A DNA stretch of 64,000 nt from Streptomyces sp. CBMA291. GTDB lineage: Bacteria > Actinomycetota > Actinomycetes > Streptomycetales > Streptomycetaceae. A model generated the notes under the pieces. That model was not told where the DNA came from. It worked only from the letters and a program-made list of their open reading frames with translations, and searched no databases. Numbering within the stretch: the first letter of the stretch is position 1; every line of letters begins with the position of its first letter. Below are positions 36,693 through 47,600 of the stretch, one piece after another. The position numbers and the translations under genes are program-made. The stretch covers positions 62,001-126,000 of the forward strand of contig NZ_MSJP01000031.1 of the NCBI RefSeq assembly GCF_014596525.1, read 5' to 3'.

Positions 36693-37424
36693 GTGGCAGA
36701 GGCGGAGCGCATCATCGGTACGCCGGATTCAGCAGGGGCCGAAGAGCCGGAGGGCACGACCGGCGCGGACCCGGCAGCGAAGGCCGCCGAGACCGAGGCC
36801 GAGGGTACGGCCGGGGATGCGGACACCGCGGTCTCCGGCCCCGCCGCCGCGACCGCCCCCGTCGCCGCGACCGCCCCTGCCGACGCGGAGACCTCCCGGA
36901 CCGGCCCCGCCGACGCGGACGCCGTCGCGCCCCCCAAGGGCCGTCGCAGGATCCTCGCGCTCTTCGTCGTCGCCGTCCTCGCGTACCTGCTCGACCTGGG
37001 CAGCAAGATGCTGGTCGTGGCGAAGCTGGAGGGGCACGAGCCGATCGAGCTGGTCGGCGATCTGCTCCGGCTCGACGCCATCCGGAACGCGGGCGCCGCC
37101 TTCGGCATGGGCGAGGCCTTCACCATCATCTTCACCTGCATCGCCGCCGCCGTGATCCTGGTGATCGTCCGGCTGGCCCGGAAGCTCTACAGCCTGCCCT
37201 GGGCCATCGCGCTCGGGCTGCTCCTCGGCGGCGCGCTCGGCAACCTCACGGACCGGATCTTCCGCTCGCCGGGCGTCTTCGAGGGCGCCGTGGTCGACTT
37301 CATCGCCCCCGCGCACTTCGCCGTCTTCAACCTCGCGGACTCCGCGATCGTCTGCGGCGGCATCCTCATCGTGATCCTCTCCTTCCGCGGTCTGGACCCC
37401 GACGGCACCGTCCACAAGGACTGA
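36693..37424 (+). CDS. lspA: Lipoprotein signal peptidase (signal peptidase II)
   Basis: A 243-residue protein with a roughly 90-residue Ala/Thr/Glu-rich cytoplasmic extension, common in Streptomyces, followed by a four-helix LspA core. Family motifs are [10 protein letters not shown] in helix 1, [21 protein letters not shown] (first catalytic Asp) and [12 protein letters not shown] (second catalytic Asp). It cleaves prolipoproteins after lipidation. GTG 36693 (VAEAERIIG) has GAGGGA upstream. No domain supports a longer start. Confidence 0.93.
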   Translation: MAEAERIIGTPDSAGAEEPEGTTGADPAAKAAETEAEGTAGDADTAVSGPAAATAPVAATAPADAETSRTGPADADAVAPPKGRRRILALFVVAVLAYLLDLGSKMLVVAKLEGHEPIELVGDLLRLDAIRNAGAAFGMGEAFTIIFTCIAAAVILVIVRLARKLYSLPWAIALGLLLGGALGNLTDRIFRSPGVFEGAVVDFIAPAHFAVFNLADSAIVCGGILIVILSFRGLDPDGTVHKD

Positions 37425-37527
37425 GCAGGGACGACGCGGGACCGGCGCGGGGCCGGGAAGGTCCGGAACGACCCGGTCCGGCGGTCGTGGAAGACGAGGC
37501 GGCCTCCGCACAAGGCATACTCGACGG

Positions 37528-38469
37528 GTGAGCACGAGTCCCGAGATCCGCACCCTGCCCGTTCCCGATGGCCTGGAGGGCGAGCGCGTCGACGCCGCCA
37601 TCGCCCGTATGTTCGGGTTCTCCCGTACGAAGGCGGCCGAGCTGGCCGCGGCGGGGAAGGTCCACGTCGACGGCTCCGTCGTCGGCAAGTCCGAGCGGGT
37701 CATCGGCGGTGCCTGGCTGGAGGTCGAGATGCCGGGGGCCGCCGCTCCCGTGCAGATCGTCGCGGAGCCCGTCGAGGGCATGGAGATCGTCCACGACGAC
37801 GACGACATCGTCGTGATCATGAAGCCGATCGGGGTGGCCGCGCACCCCAGCCCCGGCTGGACCGGCACCACCGTCATCGGCGGGCTCGCCGCCGCCGGGT
37901 ACCGCATCTCCACCTCCGGCGCCGCCGAGCGCCAGGGCATCGTGCACCGCCTCGACGTCGGCACCTCCGGTCTGATGGTGGTCGCCAAGTCCGAGTACGC
38001 GTACACCTCGCTCAAGCGCCAGTTCAAGGAGCGCACGGTCGACAAGCGCTACAACGCGCTGGTCCAGGGGCACCCCGACCCGATGAGCGGCACCATCGAC
38101 GCCCCCATCGGCCGGCACCCCCAGCACGACTACAAGTGGGCGGTCACCGCCGACGGCAAGCCCTCGGTCACCCACTACGACCTCATCGAGGCGTACCGGT
38201 CGGCCTCGCTGCTCGACATCAAGCTGGAGACGGGCCGCACCCACCAGATCCGGGTGCACATGTCCGCCCACCGGCACCCCTGCGTCGGCGACCTCACCTA
38301 CGGCGCCGACCCCACCCTCGCCAAGCGCCTCGGGCTGACCCGGCAGTGGCTGCACGCCGTCCGGCTCGGCTTCGAGCACCCGGGGGACGGCTCCTGGGTC
38401 GAATTCAGCAGCACCTACCCCGAGGACCTCCAGCGGGCCCTCGACCGGATCGCGTCGGAGAGCCGATGA
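37528..38469 (+). CDS. RluA family pseudouridine synthase (RluD-like)
   Basis: A 313-residue enzyme: an N-terminal S4 RNA-binding domain ([20 protein letters not shown]), then the synthase domain with catalytic Asp in [19 protein letters not shown] and the [19 protein letters not shown] motif. By family it modifies uridines in 23S rRNA; the exact sites are not deducible. GTG 37528 has no ribosome-binding site but a CATACT box 6 bases upstream (37516-37521), suggesting a leaderless start. It overlaps the next gene by 4 bases. Confidence 0.92.
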   Translation: MSTSPEIRTLPVPDGLEGERVDAAIARMFGFSRTKAAELAAAGKVHVDGSVVGKSERVIGGAWLEVEMPGAAAPVQIVAEPVEGMEIVHDDDDIVVIMKPIGVAAHPSPGWTGTTVIGGLAAAGYRISTSGAAERQGIVHRLDVGTSGLMVVAKSEYAYTSLKRQFKERTVDKRYNALVQGHPDPMSGTIDAPIGRHPQHDYKWAVTADGKPSVTHYDLIEAYRSASLLDIKLETGRTHQIRVHMSAHRHPCVGDLTYGADPTLAKRLGLTRQWLHAVRLGFEHPGDGSWVEFSSTYPEDLQRALDRIASESR

Positions 38470-38933
38470 CCGCCGCGTACACCGTGCGCCGTGCGGACGT
38501 CGACGAGGACCGGGAGGCGTGCTTCGCGGTGCGCCGCGAGGTCTTCGTCGAGGAGCAGGGCGTGCCCACGGAGATGGAGTACGACGACTGCGACGCGACC
38601 GCCCTGCACGTCCTCGCGGTCGGCGCGGACGGGCGCCCGCTGGGCACCGGGCGGCTGCTGTTCGGCGCGGACGCGGCCGACAGGACCGGCGCGGACGCCT
38701 CGGTGGGCTCCCTCGGCCGGCTCGCGGTCTCCCGTGCGGCGCGCGGGCTCGGCGTCGGCGCCGCCCTGGTCCGGGGCATCGAGGAGGCGGCGCGCGCCCA
38801 GGGTCTGACCGCCGTCGACCTGCACGCCCAGACCCACGCCCTCGGCTTCTACGAGCGTCTCGGCTACGAGGCGTACGGCCCCGAGTTCCCGGACGCGGGC
38901 ATGCCGCACCGGGCGATGCGCAGGGTCCTGTAG
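38466..38933 (+). CDS. GNAT family N-acetyltransferase (ElaA-like)
   Basis: A 155-residue acetyltransferase with [19 protein letters not shown] near the N-terminus, an acetyl-CoA pyrophosphate loop [14 protein letters not shown] (about residues 92-105) and the C-terminal [20 protein letters not shown]. The substrate is unknown. ATG 38466 overlaps the pseudouridine synthase stop (ATGA), so the two are co-translated. The FVEEQGVP pattern is seen in ElaA and related YjcF proteins. Confidence 0.88.
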   Translation: MTAAYTVRRADVDEDREACFAVRREVFVEEQGVPTEMEYDDCDATALHVLAVGADGRPLGTGRLLFGADAADRTGADASVGSLGRLAVSRAARGLGVGAALVRGIEEAARAQGLTAVDLHAQTHALGFYERLGYEAYGPEFPDAGMPHRAMRRVL

Positions 38934-39011
38934 GGGCCCTCCGGTAGCAGCCGCCGCGCGCGAAGACGCACAGGGGGCAGTCGCAGCCAAACCGGACATA
39001 CATGGCAGGGT

Positions 39012-40604
39012 GTGGCCGTGGATCAATTGGCCCTGTTGTTCTTGCTGCTGCTCGGCGCCCTGCTCACCGTGCCCCTCGGTGAGCGGCTCGGACTGCCCGC
39101 GCCCGTCCTGATGACCCTCATCGGGATCGTGCTGGCCCTCCTGCCCTTCGTGCCGAACGTCGAGGTCCCGCCGGAGTTCATCCTCCCGCTGGTGCTGCCA
39201 CCGCTGCTCTACGCCTCGGTGCAACGCACCTCGTGGCGCCAGTTCACGGCGAACAAGCGGCCCATCTTCCTCCTCGCGGTCGCGCTCGTCTTCGTCACCA
39301 CGGCGGCCGTCGGCGCGGTCGCGAACGCGCTGGTGCCGGGGCTGCCGCTGGCCGCCGCGATCGCGCTCGGCGCCCTCGTCGCACCCCCCGACCCGGTCGC
39401 GGCGACCGCCGTGGCCGGATCGCTGGGGCTGCCGAGGCGCCTTGTGTCGATCCTGGAGGGCGAGGGCCTCTTCAACGACGTGACCGCGATCGTGCTCTAC
39501 CACGTGGCGATCGCCGCCGCCGTGAGCGGGGCGTTCTCCTGGCCTGAGGCGGTCGGCGCGCTGGTGCTGTCCGCCGTGGTCGCCGTGATCGTCGGACTGC
39601 TGCTCGGCTGGCTCTCCAACAAGCTCATCGGACTCCTCGGCGACGCCACCCTCCAGACCGGGCTCACCCTCCTCGTGCCCTTCGTGAGCTACGTCCTCGC
39701 CGAGGAGCTGCACGGCTCCGGCGTCCTCGCGGTCCTCGTCGTCGCCCTCTTCCTGGCCGAGCACGCGGCCGACGCCGACGACGTCATGGGACGGCTCGCC
39801 GGGCAGACCTTCTGGCAGATCGTGGACACCCTCGTCACCGGCATCGCGTTCGGGCTCATCGGCCTGGAGATGATCCATGTCTTCGCGGTGGCCGAGGGGC
39901 ACGGCAGGGAGATGTTCGGCTGGGGCGCCGCAGTTGTCGGGGTGGTCGTCGGGGTCCGGCTGCTGTGGCTGCTGCCGGCCACCTGGCTGGCGAAACGGCT
40001 GCACACCCGCAGGGACGTGGAGGAGGACATCCCGACGAGCTGGCGGGAGACCATCGTCATGTGGTGGGCGGGGATGCGCGGAGTGGCCTCGGTGGCCCTC
40101 GCGCTCGCCATCCCGCTGCGCACCGACGACGGGACGCCGTTCCCCGGCCGTGACGAGATCGTCTTCATCGCCTTCTGCGTGATCATCAGCACCCTGGTCT
40201 TCCAGGGCCTCACCCTGCCCTGGCTGGTCAGGAAGCTCGGCGTACGGGCCGACACGGACGCCGAGCGGGCCCTTGAGCGCGATCTCGCGATCCGGGCGGC
40301 GAAGGCGGCCCGGCGCAGGCTCAAGGAGATCGAGGAGGTCGAGGAGCTGCCGGAGGAGGTGCAGGAACGGCTCCAGCGCGGCGCCTACGACATCGGGGCC
40401 AGGATCAGCCCGGACGTCGTCGACGAGGAGCGCAGGGCGGCCTTCGTGGAGCGGACCCAGCGGTTCAAGGCGGTGCAGCGGATCCAGCGGGAGCTGATGT
40501 CGGCCGCCCGGCACGAGGTGCTGGCCGCGCGCAACGAGCCGGGCGCCGACCCGGAGGTGGTGGACCGGGTGCTGCGACAGCTGGACGTACGCAGCATGCG
40601 GTGA
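39012..40604 (+). CDS. CPA1-type Na+/H+ antiporter
   Basis: A 530-residue transporter with about 12 membrane helices. LVAPPDPVAATAVAGSLGLP and LEGEGLFNDVTAIVLYHVAI carry the Asp residues of the ion site of CPA1 exchangers. A cytoplasmic C-terminal tail of about 110 residues is rich in Arg/Glu. It probably exports Na+ for H+ to keep pH and sodium balance. GTG 39012 follows the GNAT gene by 78 bases. The stop overlaps a possible GTG of the next frame by 4 bases. Confidence 0.9.
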   Translation: MAVDQLALLFLLLLGALLTVPLGERLGLPAPVLMTLIGIVLALLPFVPNVEVPPEFILPLVLPPLLYASVQRTSWRQFTANKRPIFLLAVALVFVTTAAVGAVANALVPGLPLAAAIALGALVAPPDPVAATAVAGSLGLPRRLVSILEGEGLFNDVTAIVLYHVAIAAAVSGAFSWPEAVGALVLSAVVAVIVGLLLGWLSNKLIGLLGDATLQTGLTLLVPFVSYVLAEELHGSGVLAVLVVALFLAEHAADADDVMGRLAGQTFWQIVDTLVTGIAFGLIGLEMIHVFAVAEGHGREMFGWGAAVVGVVVGVRLLWLLPATWLAKRLHTRRDVEEDIPTSWRETIVMWWAGMRGVASVALALAIPLRTDDGTPFPGRDEIVFIAFCVIISTLVFQGLTLPWLVRKLGVRADTDAERALERDLAIRAAKAARRRLKEIEEVEELPEEVQERLQRGAYDIGARISPDVVDEERRAAFVERTQRFKAVQRIQRELMSAARHEVLAARNEPGADPEVVDRVLRQLDVRSMR

Positions 40605-40678
40605 GCCCGGCCGAGGCGGCGGCCTCGCCCCGGCCGCCCTCGCCTCGACTGTCGGTGGCGGGTGGCAGGATGTCCCGT

Positions 40679-41248
40679 ATGGACATCATGCTTTTCCACT
40701 CGGTCTACGGGCCCCGGCCCGCCGTCGAGGCCGCCGCCGGGCGGCTGCGGGCCGCCGGACACCGGGTGTGGGTGCCGGACCTCTTCGAAGGCTGGACCAC
40801 CGACTCGGTGGAGGAGGGCATGGCGAAGCGGGACGAGATCGGCAAGGACGAGCTGCTCAAGCGCGCGATCCTGGCCGCCGCCCCCTACTCGGAGCGCGGT
40901 CTGGTCTACGCGGGCTTCTCCTTCGGCGCCTCCGTCGCGCAGACCCTGGCCCTCGGCGACGAGCGGGCGCGTGGCCTGCTGCTGCTCCACGGCACCTCGG
41001 ACCTCGCGCCGAACGCCTCGGTGGACGACCTGCCCGTGCAGCTGCACGTGGCGGAGCCGGACCCCTTCGAGACGGACGACTGGCTGTCCTCCTGGTACCT
41101 CCAGATGGGCAAGGCGGGGGCGGACGTGGAGATCTACCGCTACCGGGGCGCCGGTCACCTCTACACGGACCCGGAGCTGCCCGACTGGGACGAGGAGGCG
41201 GCCGAGCGGACCTGGTCGGTGGCGCTCTCGTTCCTGGAGGAGCTGTAG
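40679..41248 (+). CDS. Dienelactone hydrolase family protein
   Basis: A 189-residue alpha/beta hydrolase: MDIMLFHSVYG, nucleophile elbow GFSFGASVAQ (Ser, about residue 79), ELHVAEPDPFE-type acid region (actually QLHVAEPDPF) and His in YRGAGHLYTD. The reaction is unknown. ATG 40679 is chosen because a CAGGAT box lies 7 bases before it. A GTG at 40601, overlapping the antiporter stop, would add 26 low-complexity residues and is less likely. The gene ends just before a strong hairpin. Confidence 0.85.
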   Translation: MDIMLFHSVYGPRPAVEAAAGRLRAAGHRVWVPDLFEGWTTDSVEEGMAKRDEIGKDELLKRAILAAAPYSERGLVYAGFSFGASVAQTLALGDERARGLLLLHGTSDLAPNASVDDLPVQLHVAEPDPFETDDWLSSWYLQMGKAGADVEIYRYRGAGHLYTDPELPDWDEEAAERTWSVALSFLEEL

Positions 41249-41260
41249 GACCGGCACGGA

Positions 41261-41308
41261 CACACGGGTGTGGCCCCGGGGACCGATCCCCGGGGCCACA
41301 CCCGTGTG
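41261..41308. terminator. Strong bidirectional hairpin between convergent genes
   Basis: A perfect 22-bp stem (41261-41282 with 41287-41308) and a 4-base loop CCGA lie between the hydrolase stop (41248) and the metalloprotease stop (41321). It should end transcription from both sides. Confidence 0.9.
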
Positions 41309-41320
41309 CGGGCGCTCGCG

Positions 41321-42334
41321 TCAGGCGCGGTACGCCGTCCAGGAGCTGCTCATCCGGGCCACCTGGCCCGAGGTGAACTGGTACATGCAGGAGTCGTACG
41401 TGTAGTCCATGAAGTTGTGGATCGGGTCGACGCCCGTCTTGCCGGTGCAGGAGTCACGGCCGGTGGGGCACTCGTAGGCCGGGCTGGCCTCGGCCGGGGT
41501 GTCGGAGACGTAGTCGCCGTTGCCGTTACAGCCGCCCTGGAAGGTGTGGTAGAGGCCCATCCAATGGCCGACTTCATGGGTGGCGGTGTCGCCCTGGTTG
41601 TAGTTGGTCGCCGAGCCGCCCGGGAGGGAGGCGTCGAGGATGACGACGCCGTCCATCAGGGGGCTTGAGGTGTACGAGGACGGGAAGGTGGCCCAGCCGA
41701 GGAGACCGCCGCCCAGGTTCGCGGTGTAGACGTTGAGCGCACCCGCGCCGCCCTTGCGGAGGGTCTGCTTCATCTGCTTCTCGGCGGTGGAGCCGTCGGT
41801 GAGGTTGTACCAGGTGGCGTTGTCCGTGTAGTCGGTGCCGGCCAGCTTGAACTGGAAGTTGGTGTTGGCGTTCCCGGTGCCCTGGCCGCCGTAGGCGGCG
41901 TTGAGCACCGCCATCTGGCCGCTGATGGCGGCGGCGGAGAGCTTGCCGGTCGTGCCGGAGTGGACGACGTGGAAGTAGACGGGGATGCTCACGGCGGCGG
42001 CGGCGGTGGTGCCCGCCTCGGCGCCGAGGCGGCCCGAGGCGCGGGCGGCGGAGAGCTTCTTCCGCAGGTCCTCGTCCATCGCCTTGGCCTTGGCGGCGGT
42101 GACCTCGTTCGGATCGGCGGTCTTGGTGTCCGCGCCGCGTGCCTTGCGGGCGGTGGCGGAGGTGGCGGCCTCCGCGTCCGGCGCGCACTTCTCGGCGGAG
42201 GCTCCGGCCAGGGTGGCGGTGCCGCCGAGGGCGACCGGGGCGGAGAGCGGGGCAAGGGCCAGGGTTCCGGCCATCACGGCGGTACCGAGCATCCGGCGGG
42301 ACGTACGCGGGGATATCCGGGCAAGAGCACGCAT
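41321..42334 (-). CDS. Secreted zinc metalloprotease (M43, pappalysin-type)
   Basis: A 337-residue protein with a signal peptide (Arg-rich n-region, then [22 protein letters not shown]), a propeptide-like Ala/Lys-rich segment (about residues 45-110) and a metallopeptidase domain with the extended zinc motif [13 protein letters not shown] (HExxHxxGxxH). A Met-turn-like [15 protein letters not shown] and four or more Cys suggest disulfides. The n-region contains twin arginines (SPRTSRRM), so Tat export is possible but not clear. ATG 42334 is the start. The inverted repeat at 42415-42440 may regulate it. Confidence 0.92.
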   Translation of the reverse strand: MRALARISPRTSRRMLGTAVMAGTLALAPLSAPVALGGTATLAGASAEKCAPDAEAATSATARKARGADTKTADPNEVTAAKAKAMDEDLRKKLSAARASGRLGAEAGTTAAAAVSIPVYFHVVHSGTTGKLSAAAISGQMAVLNAAYGGQGTGNANTNFQFKLAGTDYTDNATWYNLTDGSTAEKQMKQTLRKGGAGALNVYTANLGGGLLGWATFPSSYTSSPLMDGVVILDASLPGGSATNYNQGDTATHEVGHWMGLYHTFQGGCNGNGDYVSDTPAEASPAYECPTGRDSCTGKTGVDPIHNFMDYTYDSCMYQFTSGQVARMSSSWTAYRA

Positions 42335-42414
42335 GGTGACTCCTCGTGGGGGGTGTGCGGAGGTCCTTCCTCCGCCACGCCGGGGAGATTACGCGTTCAT
42401 GTCAGATCCTGTTG

Positions 42415-42440
42415 AGGAATGATCAAGCCCATTCATTCCT
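42415..42440. promoter_or_regulatory. Inverted repeat upstream of the metalloprotease gene
   Basis: AGGAATGA (42415-42422) and TCATTCCT (42433-42440) are perfect arms with a 10-base spacer, in AT-rich DNA 80 bases upstream of the protease start. It is a possible operator. The remaining spacer 42441-42690 holds nothing I recognise. Confidence 0.4.
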
Positions 42441-42694
42441 GCGGCAATTCGGGGCATCGGGAAGAAAAACTGATGTGCTTCTCGGAGTTTGAGATCCCGA
42501 CGTCATGGATGGGGTGACGGAGGCGGGTGGTGTGTCCGGATTCGATCGGCGCGAATCGCCACCCGCCGTAGCGATGTGATCTTCCGTCAACGGAAGCGTC
42601 CATGGCTGAAAAGCATCGCTGTGGGGGCCGTAGGGGTACTCAGGAGGTACGCCGGAGGACCGGTTGGCCCCTCGTGTGGCGCCGCCAAGACGTC

Positions 42695-42737
42695 CGGCCC
42701 CGGTCCGTTCCCGCGGGAAGCGGGGGGACCGGGGCCG
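42695..42737 (-). terminator. Hairpin after the DsbA-like gene
   Basis: CGGCCCCGGTCC (42695-42706) pairs with GGACCGGGGCCG (42726-42737). An inner TTCCCGCGGGAA palindrome strengthens the loop. It lies 24 bases past the stop of the minus-strand gene. Confidence 0.75.
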
Positions 42738-42760
42738 AAGGTGTGGGCCGGGCGGAGGGG

Positions 42761-43576
42761 TCAGGCCTTGAGCGCGGCGGCGATCGACGCCTCGAAGTCG
42801 GCGGCCGTCATCGGGGCGTTCTCACTGCCCGGCGCCGTCAGCGGCTTGCCGTCCATCTTCAGGGTCGGCGTCCCCGTGACCCCGCTCGCGTCGAAGGTCT
42901 TGGACATCTTCATGGCCCAGGCGTCGAAGGTGCCGTCCTCGACGTTCTTCTTGAAGGCGGCGTTCCCCTTGAGCGCCGGAACCGAGTCCGCCACCTTCAG
43001 GAGGTAGGAGTCCTTGGCGAACTTGTCGTCGTTCTCCTCCGGGTGGAACTCCGTCGAGTACAGCGCGGCCTTGTACTTGAGGAAGGCCTCGGGGCTCACG
43101 TCCAGGGCCGCGCCGAGCGCCGACAGGGCGTTCTTCGAGCCCTCGCCGTTGGTGGCGTTGTCGATGAAGGTGGCACCGATGTACTTGATCTTGTACTTGC
43201 CCGCCTCGACGTCCTTCTCGACCGAGGCGCCCGCGCCCTGCTCGAAGGTGGCGCAGACCGGGCAGCGGGAGTCCTCGTACAGCTCCAGGGTCTTCTTCGC
43301 CGACTCCTTGCCGATGACGACCGTCGTGCCGTCGGTGCCCGTGGTGTTCTTCGGCGCGGTCACCGTCTTGGCGTCCGCCGCCGCCTCCCAGGCGGACGGC
43401 TTGTTGGCCTGGACGATCGCGTAGCCGATGCCACCGGCGGCGGCCAGGACCGCCACCGCCGAGACGCCGACGACCAGCTGCCGACGGGCCCGGTCCTTCT
43501 TCGCCTGACGCTCGCGCTCGACGCGCAGCCGCTCGCGGGCGGCGGCCTTGTTGGACTGGGTGTTGCGTGCGCTCAT
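42761..43576 (-). CDS. DsbA-like thioredoxin-fold protein, membrane-anchored
   Basis: A 271-residue protein: a highly charged cytoplasmic N-terminus (KAAARERLRVERERQAKKD), one membrane helix (about residues 34-54), then a thioredoxin-fold domain with active site CPVC (LYEDSRCPVCATFEQ) and a cis-Pro loop GVTGTPTLKMDG. It likely forms or rearranges disulfides of exported proteins. ATG 43576 (MSARNTQSNK) has GGAGA about 8 bases upstream. The longer upstream reading has no support. It is 62 bases downstream of a membrane protein gene. Confidence 0.9.
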   Translation of the reverse strand: MSARNTQSNKAAARERLRVERERQAKKDRARRQLVVGVSAVAVLAAAGGIGYAIVQANKPSAWEAAADAKTVTAPKNTTGTDGTTVVIGKESAKKTLELYEDSRCPVCATFEQGAGASVEKDVEAGKYKIKYIGATFIDNATNGEGSKNALSALGAALDVSPEAFLKYKAALYSTEFHPEENDDKFAKDSYLLKVADSVPALKGNAAFKKNVEDGTFDAWAMKMSKTFDASGVTGTPTLKMDGKPLTAPGSENAPMTAADFEASIAAALKA

Positions 43577-43638
43577 GATCGTGATCTCCGTGAAAGTGAG
43601 GAAGACGAGGGGGACTGCGTGCCGGGGGCGCGCTTCGC

Positions 43639-44343
43639 TCAGACGAGGGCGAAGCGCGGGCACGGCGGTCCCCGCCGTCCCACGGAGTGGGTGAGGAGCC
43701 GGGCGCGGGAGAGCCGGGGCCGCGCCACCGGGCGGCCGGTGCGCCGGGGCGCGGGACCGGCGGTCCGCAGCAGGGCCGCGAGCAGCAGCAGCGGCCGGAA
43801 CGCGAAGGCGGCCACCGCGCCGAGCAGCCGGGCGAGGGCCCGCTCCCCGCCGCGCAGCCAGAGCGCCGCCGAGAGGCCGACGGTCACATGGAGCCCGAGC
43901 AGCAGCCAGGGCAGCGCCGGATCGGCGGAGGAGAGGACGGCGCCCACGGCCCCGCCCTCGGGGTCCGCCACGCCGGGCAGCGGGGTGCCGAGGGCGCCGC
44001 CGCAGAAGACCTCCACGCCCACCGAGCGCAGCGAACCGGCGACCGGGCCGCCTGCGGGGCCGTAACAGATCGTCTGGCCGCTGGTGAACAGGGTGTCGGC
44101 GGCCAGCTCCAGCGGGATCAGGAGCCCGGCGATCGGGCCGAACCCCCGCTCGCGCCCGGCCAGCGCGTACGCCGTGGCGAAGACGCCGGCCGCGACCGGG
44201 ACGACCGCCCCGAGCGGCAGCGGCACGCCGGAGAGCAGCACGTGGGACGCCACGGACAGCGTCACGACCACTGCCGTGAAGAACGCCGCCCGCAGCGCCC
44301 TCAGCTGCGTCCCTGCCATGTCCATTGCCCGGAAGTCTGTCAT
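43639..44343 (-). CDS. Integral membrane protein of unknown function next to the dsbA-like gene
   Basis: A 234-residue protein with about five hydrophobic helices (including LGAVVPVAAGVFATAYALAG and WLLLGLHVTVGLSAALWLRG) and a C-terminal Arg/Pro-rich tail. I do not recognise a family. It lies directly upstream of the thioredoxin-fold gene on the same strand, so a partner role in the same redox step is possible. Two cysteines in the second loop (QTICYGPAGG and VEVFCGGALG) could be redox-active, but this is inference. ATG 44343 is used; an ATG at 44325 is an alternative. Confidence 0.7.
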   Translation of the reverse strand: MTDFRAMDMAGTQLRALRAAFFTAVVVTLSVASHVLLSGVPLPLGAVVPVAAGVFATAYALAGRERGFGPIAGLLIPLELAADTLFTSGQTICYGPAGGPVAGSLRSVGVEVFCGGALGTPLPGVADPEGGAVGAVLSSADPALPWLLLGLHVTVGLSAALWLRGGERALARLLGAVAAFAFRPLLLLAALLRTAGPAPRRTGRPVARPRLSRARLLTHSVGRRGPPCPRFALV

Positions 44344-44562
44344 GCCGGGCCGTAAGGGGTGACTAAGGGGAACCTGTGGGCGGCCTCACGGGCCCCGGGG
44401 GGCCGGGGACGGCACGGACGCGCTCGCCGGGGGCCCGGCGGCGGGGTGTCTTCCGGCTCCTGGGAACCGGCGGGAATGTTCACGACAATTCGGGCGGGTG
44501 TCCGCTCCCGGCCCGCGGGCGACCCCGGCTCCCGGTACCCGTCGTCCGTCCCTCGCGCGACG

Positions 44563-44568
44563 TAGACT
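44563..44568 (+). promoter_or_regulatory. dnaE: Candidate -10 box (TAGACT) of dnaE
   Basis: TAGACT stands 63 bases upstream of the dnaE start in the 288-bp divergent spacer. No good -35 is visible. Confidence 0.35.
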
Positions 44569-44631
44569 TCCACGCTGTCCCCCCAGACTGTCCGCAGCCT
44601 GTAGTCCGTCGTTTCCCGGAGGCCTTCCGCC

Positions 44632-47600
44632 GTGACCAAGCCGCCCTTCACGCACCTCCACGTCCACACCCAGTACTCGCTGCTGGACGGGGCCGCGCGG
44701 CTGAAGGACATGTTCAACGCGTGCAACGAGATGGGCATGACGCACATCGCCATGTCCGACCACGGCAACCTGCACGGGGCGTACGACTTCTTCCACTCGG
44801 CCAAGAAGGCCGGGGTGACGCCGATCATCGGCATCGAGGCGTACGTCGCCCCCGAGTCCCGCCGCAACAAGCGGAAGATCCAGTGGGGCCAGCCGCACCA
44901 GAAGCGCGACGACGTCTCCGGCTCCGGCGGCTACACCCACAAGACGATCTGGGCGGCGAACGCCACCGGACTCCACAACCTCTTCAAGCTCTCCTCCGAC
45001 GCCTACGCCGAGGGCTGGCTCCAGAAGTGGCCCCGGATGGACAAGGAGACCATCTCCCAGTGGTCCGAGGGCCTGATCGCCTCCACCGGCTGCCCCTCCG
45101 GCGAACTCCAGACCCGGCTGCGCCTCGGCCAGTTCGACGAGGCCCTGAAGGCGGCCTCCGAGTACCAGGACATCTTCGGCAAGGAGCGGTACTTCCTGGA
45201 GCTGATGGACCACGGCATCGAGATCGAGCGCCGGGTCCGCGACGGCCTCCTGGAGATCGGCAAGAAGCTCGGCATCCCGCCGCTCGTCACCAACGACTCC
45301 CACTACACGTACGCGCACGAGGCGGGCGCGCACGACGCCCTGCTCTGCATCCAGACCGGCAAGAACCTCTCCGACCCGGACCGCTTCAGGTTCGACGGCA
45401 CCGGCTACTACCTGAAGTCCACGGACGAGATGTACGCCGTCGACTCCTCGGACGCCTGGCAGGAGGGCTGCCGCAACACCCTCCTGGTCGCCGAGCAGGT
45501 CACCACCGAGGGCATGTTCGTGGAGAAGAACCTCATGCCGAGGTTCGACATCCCGGAGGGCTACACCGAGGTCACCTGGTTCCGCGCGGAGACCATGAAG
45601 GGCATGCACCGGCGCTTCCCCGGCGGCATCCCCGAGGACCGCATGAAGCAGGTCGAGTACGAGATGGACACCATCATCTCGATGGGCTTCCCCGGCTACT
45701 TCCTCGTCGTCGCCGACTTCATCATGTGGGCGAAGAGCCAGGGCATCGCCGTGGGCCCCGGCCGAGGCTCCGCGGCCGGTTCGATCGTCGCGTACGCCAT
45801 GGGCATCACCGACCTCGACCCCATCCCGCACGGTCTGATCTTCGAGCGCTTCCTCAACCCCGAGCGCATCTCCATGCCCGATGTCGACATCGACTTCGAC
45901 GAGCGCCGGCGCGTCGAGGTCATCCGGTACGTCACGGAGAAGTACGGCGCCGACAAGGTCGCCATGATCGGCACCTACGGCAAGATCAAGGCCAAGAACG
46001 CGATCAAGGACTCCGCCCGCGTCCTCGGCTACCCCTACGCGATGGGCGACCGGCTCACCAAGGCCATGCCCGCCGACGTCCTCGGCAAGGGCATCGACCT
46101 CGACGGCATCACCAACCCCTCGCACCCGCGCTACAGCGAGGCGGGCGAGATCCGGTCGATGTACGAGAACGAGCCGGACGTCAAGAAGGTCATCGACACC
46201 GCCAGGGGCGTCGAGGGCCTGGTCCGCCAGATGGGTGTGCACGCGGCCGGCGTGATCATGTCCAGCGAGCCGATCGTCGACCACGCGCCCGTCTGGGTGC
46301 GGCACACCGACGGCGTCACCATCACCCAGTGGGACTACCCCCAGTGCGAGTCGCTTGGCCTGCTCAAGATGGACTTCCTGGGCCTGCGCAACCTCACGAT
46401 CATGGACGACGCCGTCAAGATGGTGAAGGCGAACAAGGGGATCGAACTCGACCTCCTCGCCCTGCCGCTCGACGACCCGAAGACCTTCGACCTGCTCCAG
46501 CGCGGTGACACCCTCGGCGTCTTCCAGTTCGACGGCGGCCCCATGCGCTCGCTGCTGCGGCTGATGAAGCCCGACAACTTCGAAGACATCTCCGCCGTGT
46601 CCGCCCTGTACCGGCCGGGCCCGATGGGCATGAACTCGCACACGAACTACGCCCTGCGCAAGAACGCGCAGCAGGAGATCACCCCGATCCACCCCGAGCT
46701 GGAGAAGCCGCTCGAAGAGGTGCTCGCGGTCACCTACGGCCTCATCGTCTACCAGGAGCAGGTCCAGAAGGCCGCCCAGATCATCGCCGGGTACTCCCTG
46801 GGCGAGGCCGACATCCTCCGCCGCGTGATGGGCAAGAAGAAGCCCGACGAGCTGGCGAAGAACTTCGTCATCTTCGAGGCGGGAGCCAAGAAGAAGGGCT
46901 TCAGCGACGAGGCGATCAAGGCACTCTGGGACGTCCTGGTCCCCTTCGCCGGATACGCCTTCAACAAGGCGCACTCCGCCGCGTACGGCCTGGTGTCCTA
47001 CTGGACCGCCTACCTCAAGGCCAACCACCCGGCCGAGTACATGGCGGGACTGCTCACCTCGGTCAAGGACGACAAGGACAAGTCCGCCGTCTATCTGAAC
47101 GAGTGCCGCCGCATGGGCATCAAGGTGCTCCCGCCGAACGTCAACGAGTCCGAGTCGAACTTCGCCGCCCAGGGTGACGACGTGATCCTCTTCGGCCTCT
47201 CCGCCGTCCGGAACGTCGGCACCAACGTCGTCGAGTCGATCATCAAGTCGCGCAAGGCCAAGGGGAAGTACTCCTCCTTCCCGGACTTCCTCGACAAGGT
47301 CGAGGCCGTCGTCTGCAACAAGCGGACGATCGAGTCGCTGATCAAGGCCGGCGCGTTCGACGAGATGGGCCACACCCGCAAGGGTCTGGTCGCCCACCAC
47401 GAACCGATGATCGACAACGTGGTGGCGGTCAAGCGCAAGGAGGCCGAGGGACAGTTCGACCTGTTCGGCGGCATGGGCGAGGAGAGCACCGACGAACCGG
47501 GCTTCGGCCTCGACGTCGAGTTCTCCGACGTCGAGTGGGAGAAGTCCTACCTGCTCGCCCAGGAGCGCGAGATGCTCGGCCTCTACGTCTCCGACCACCC

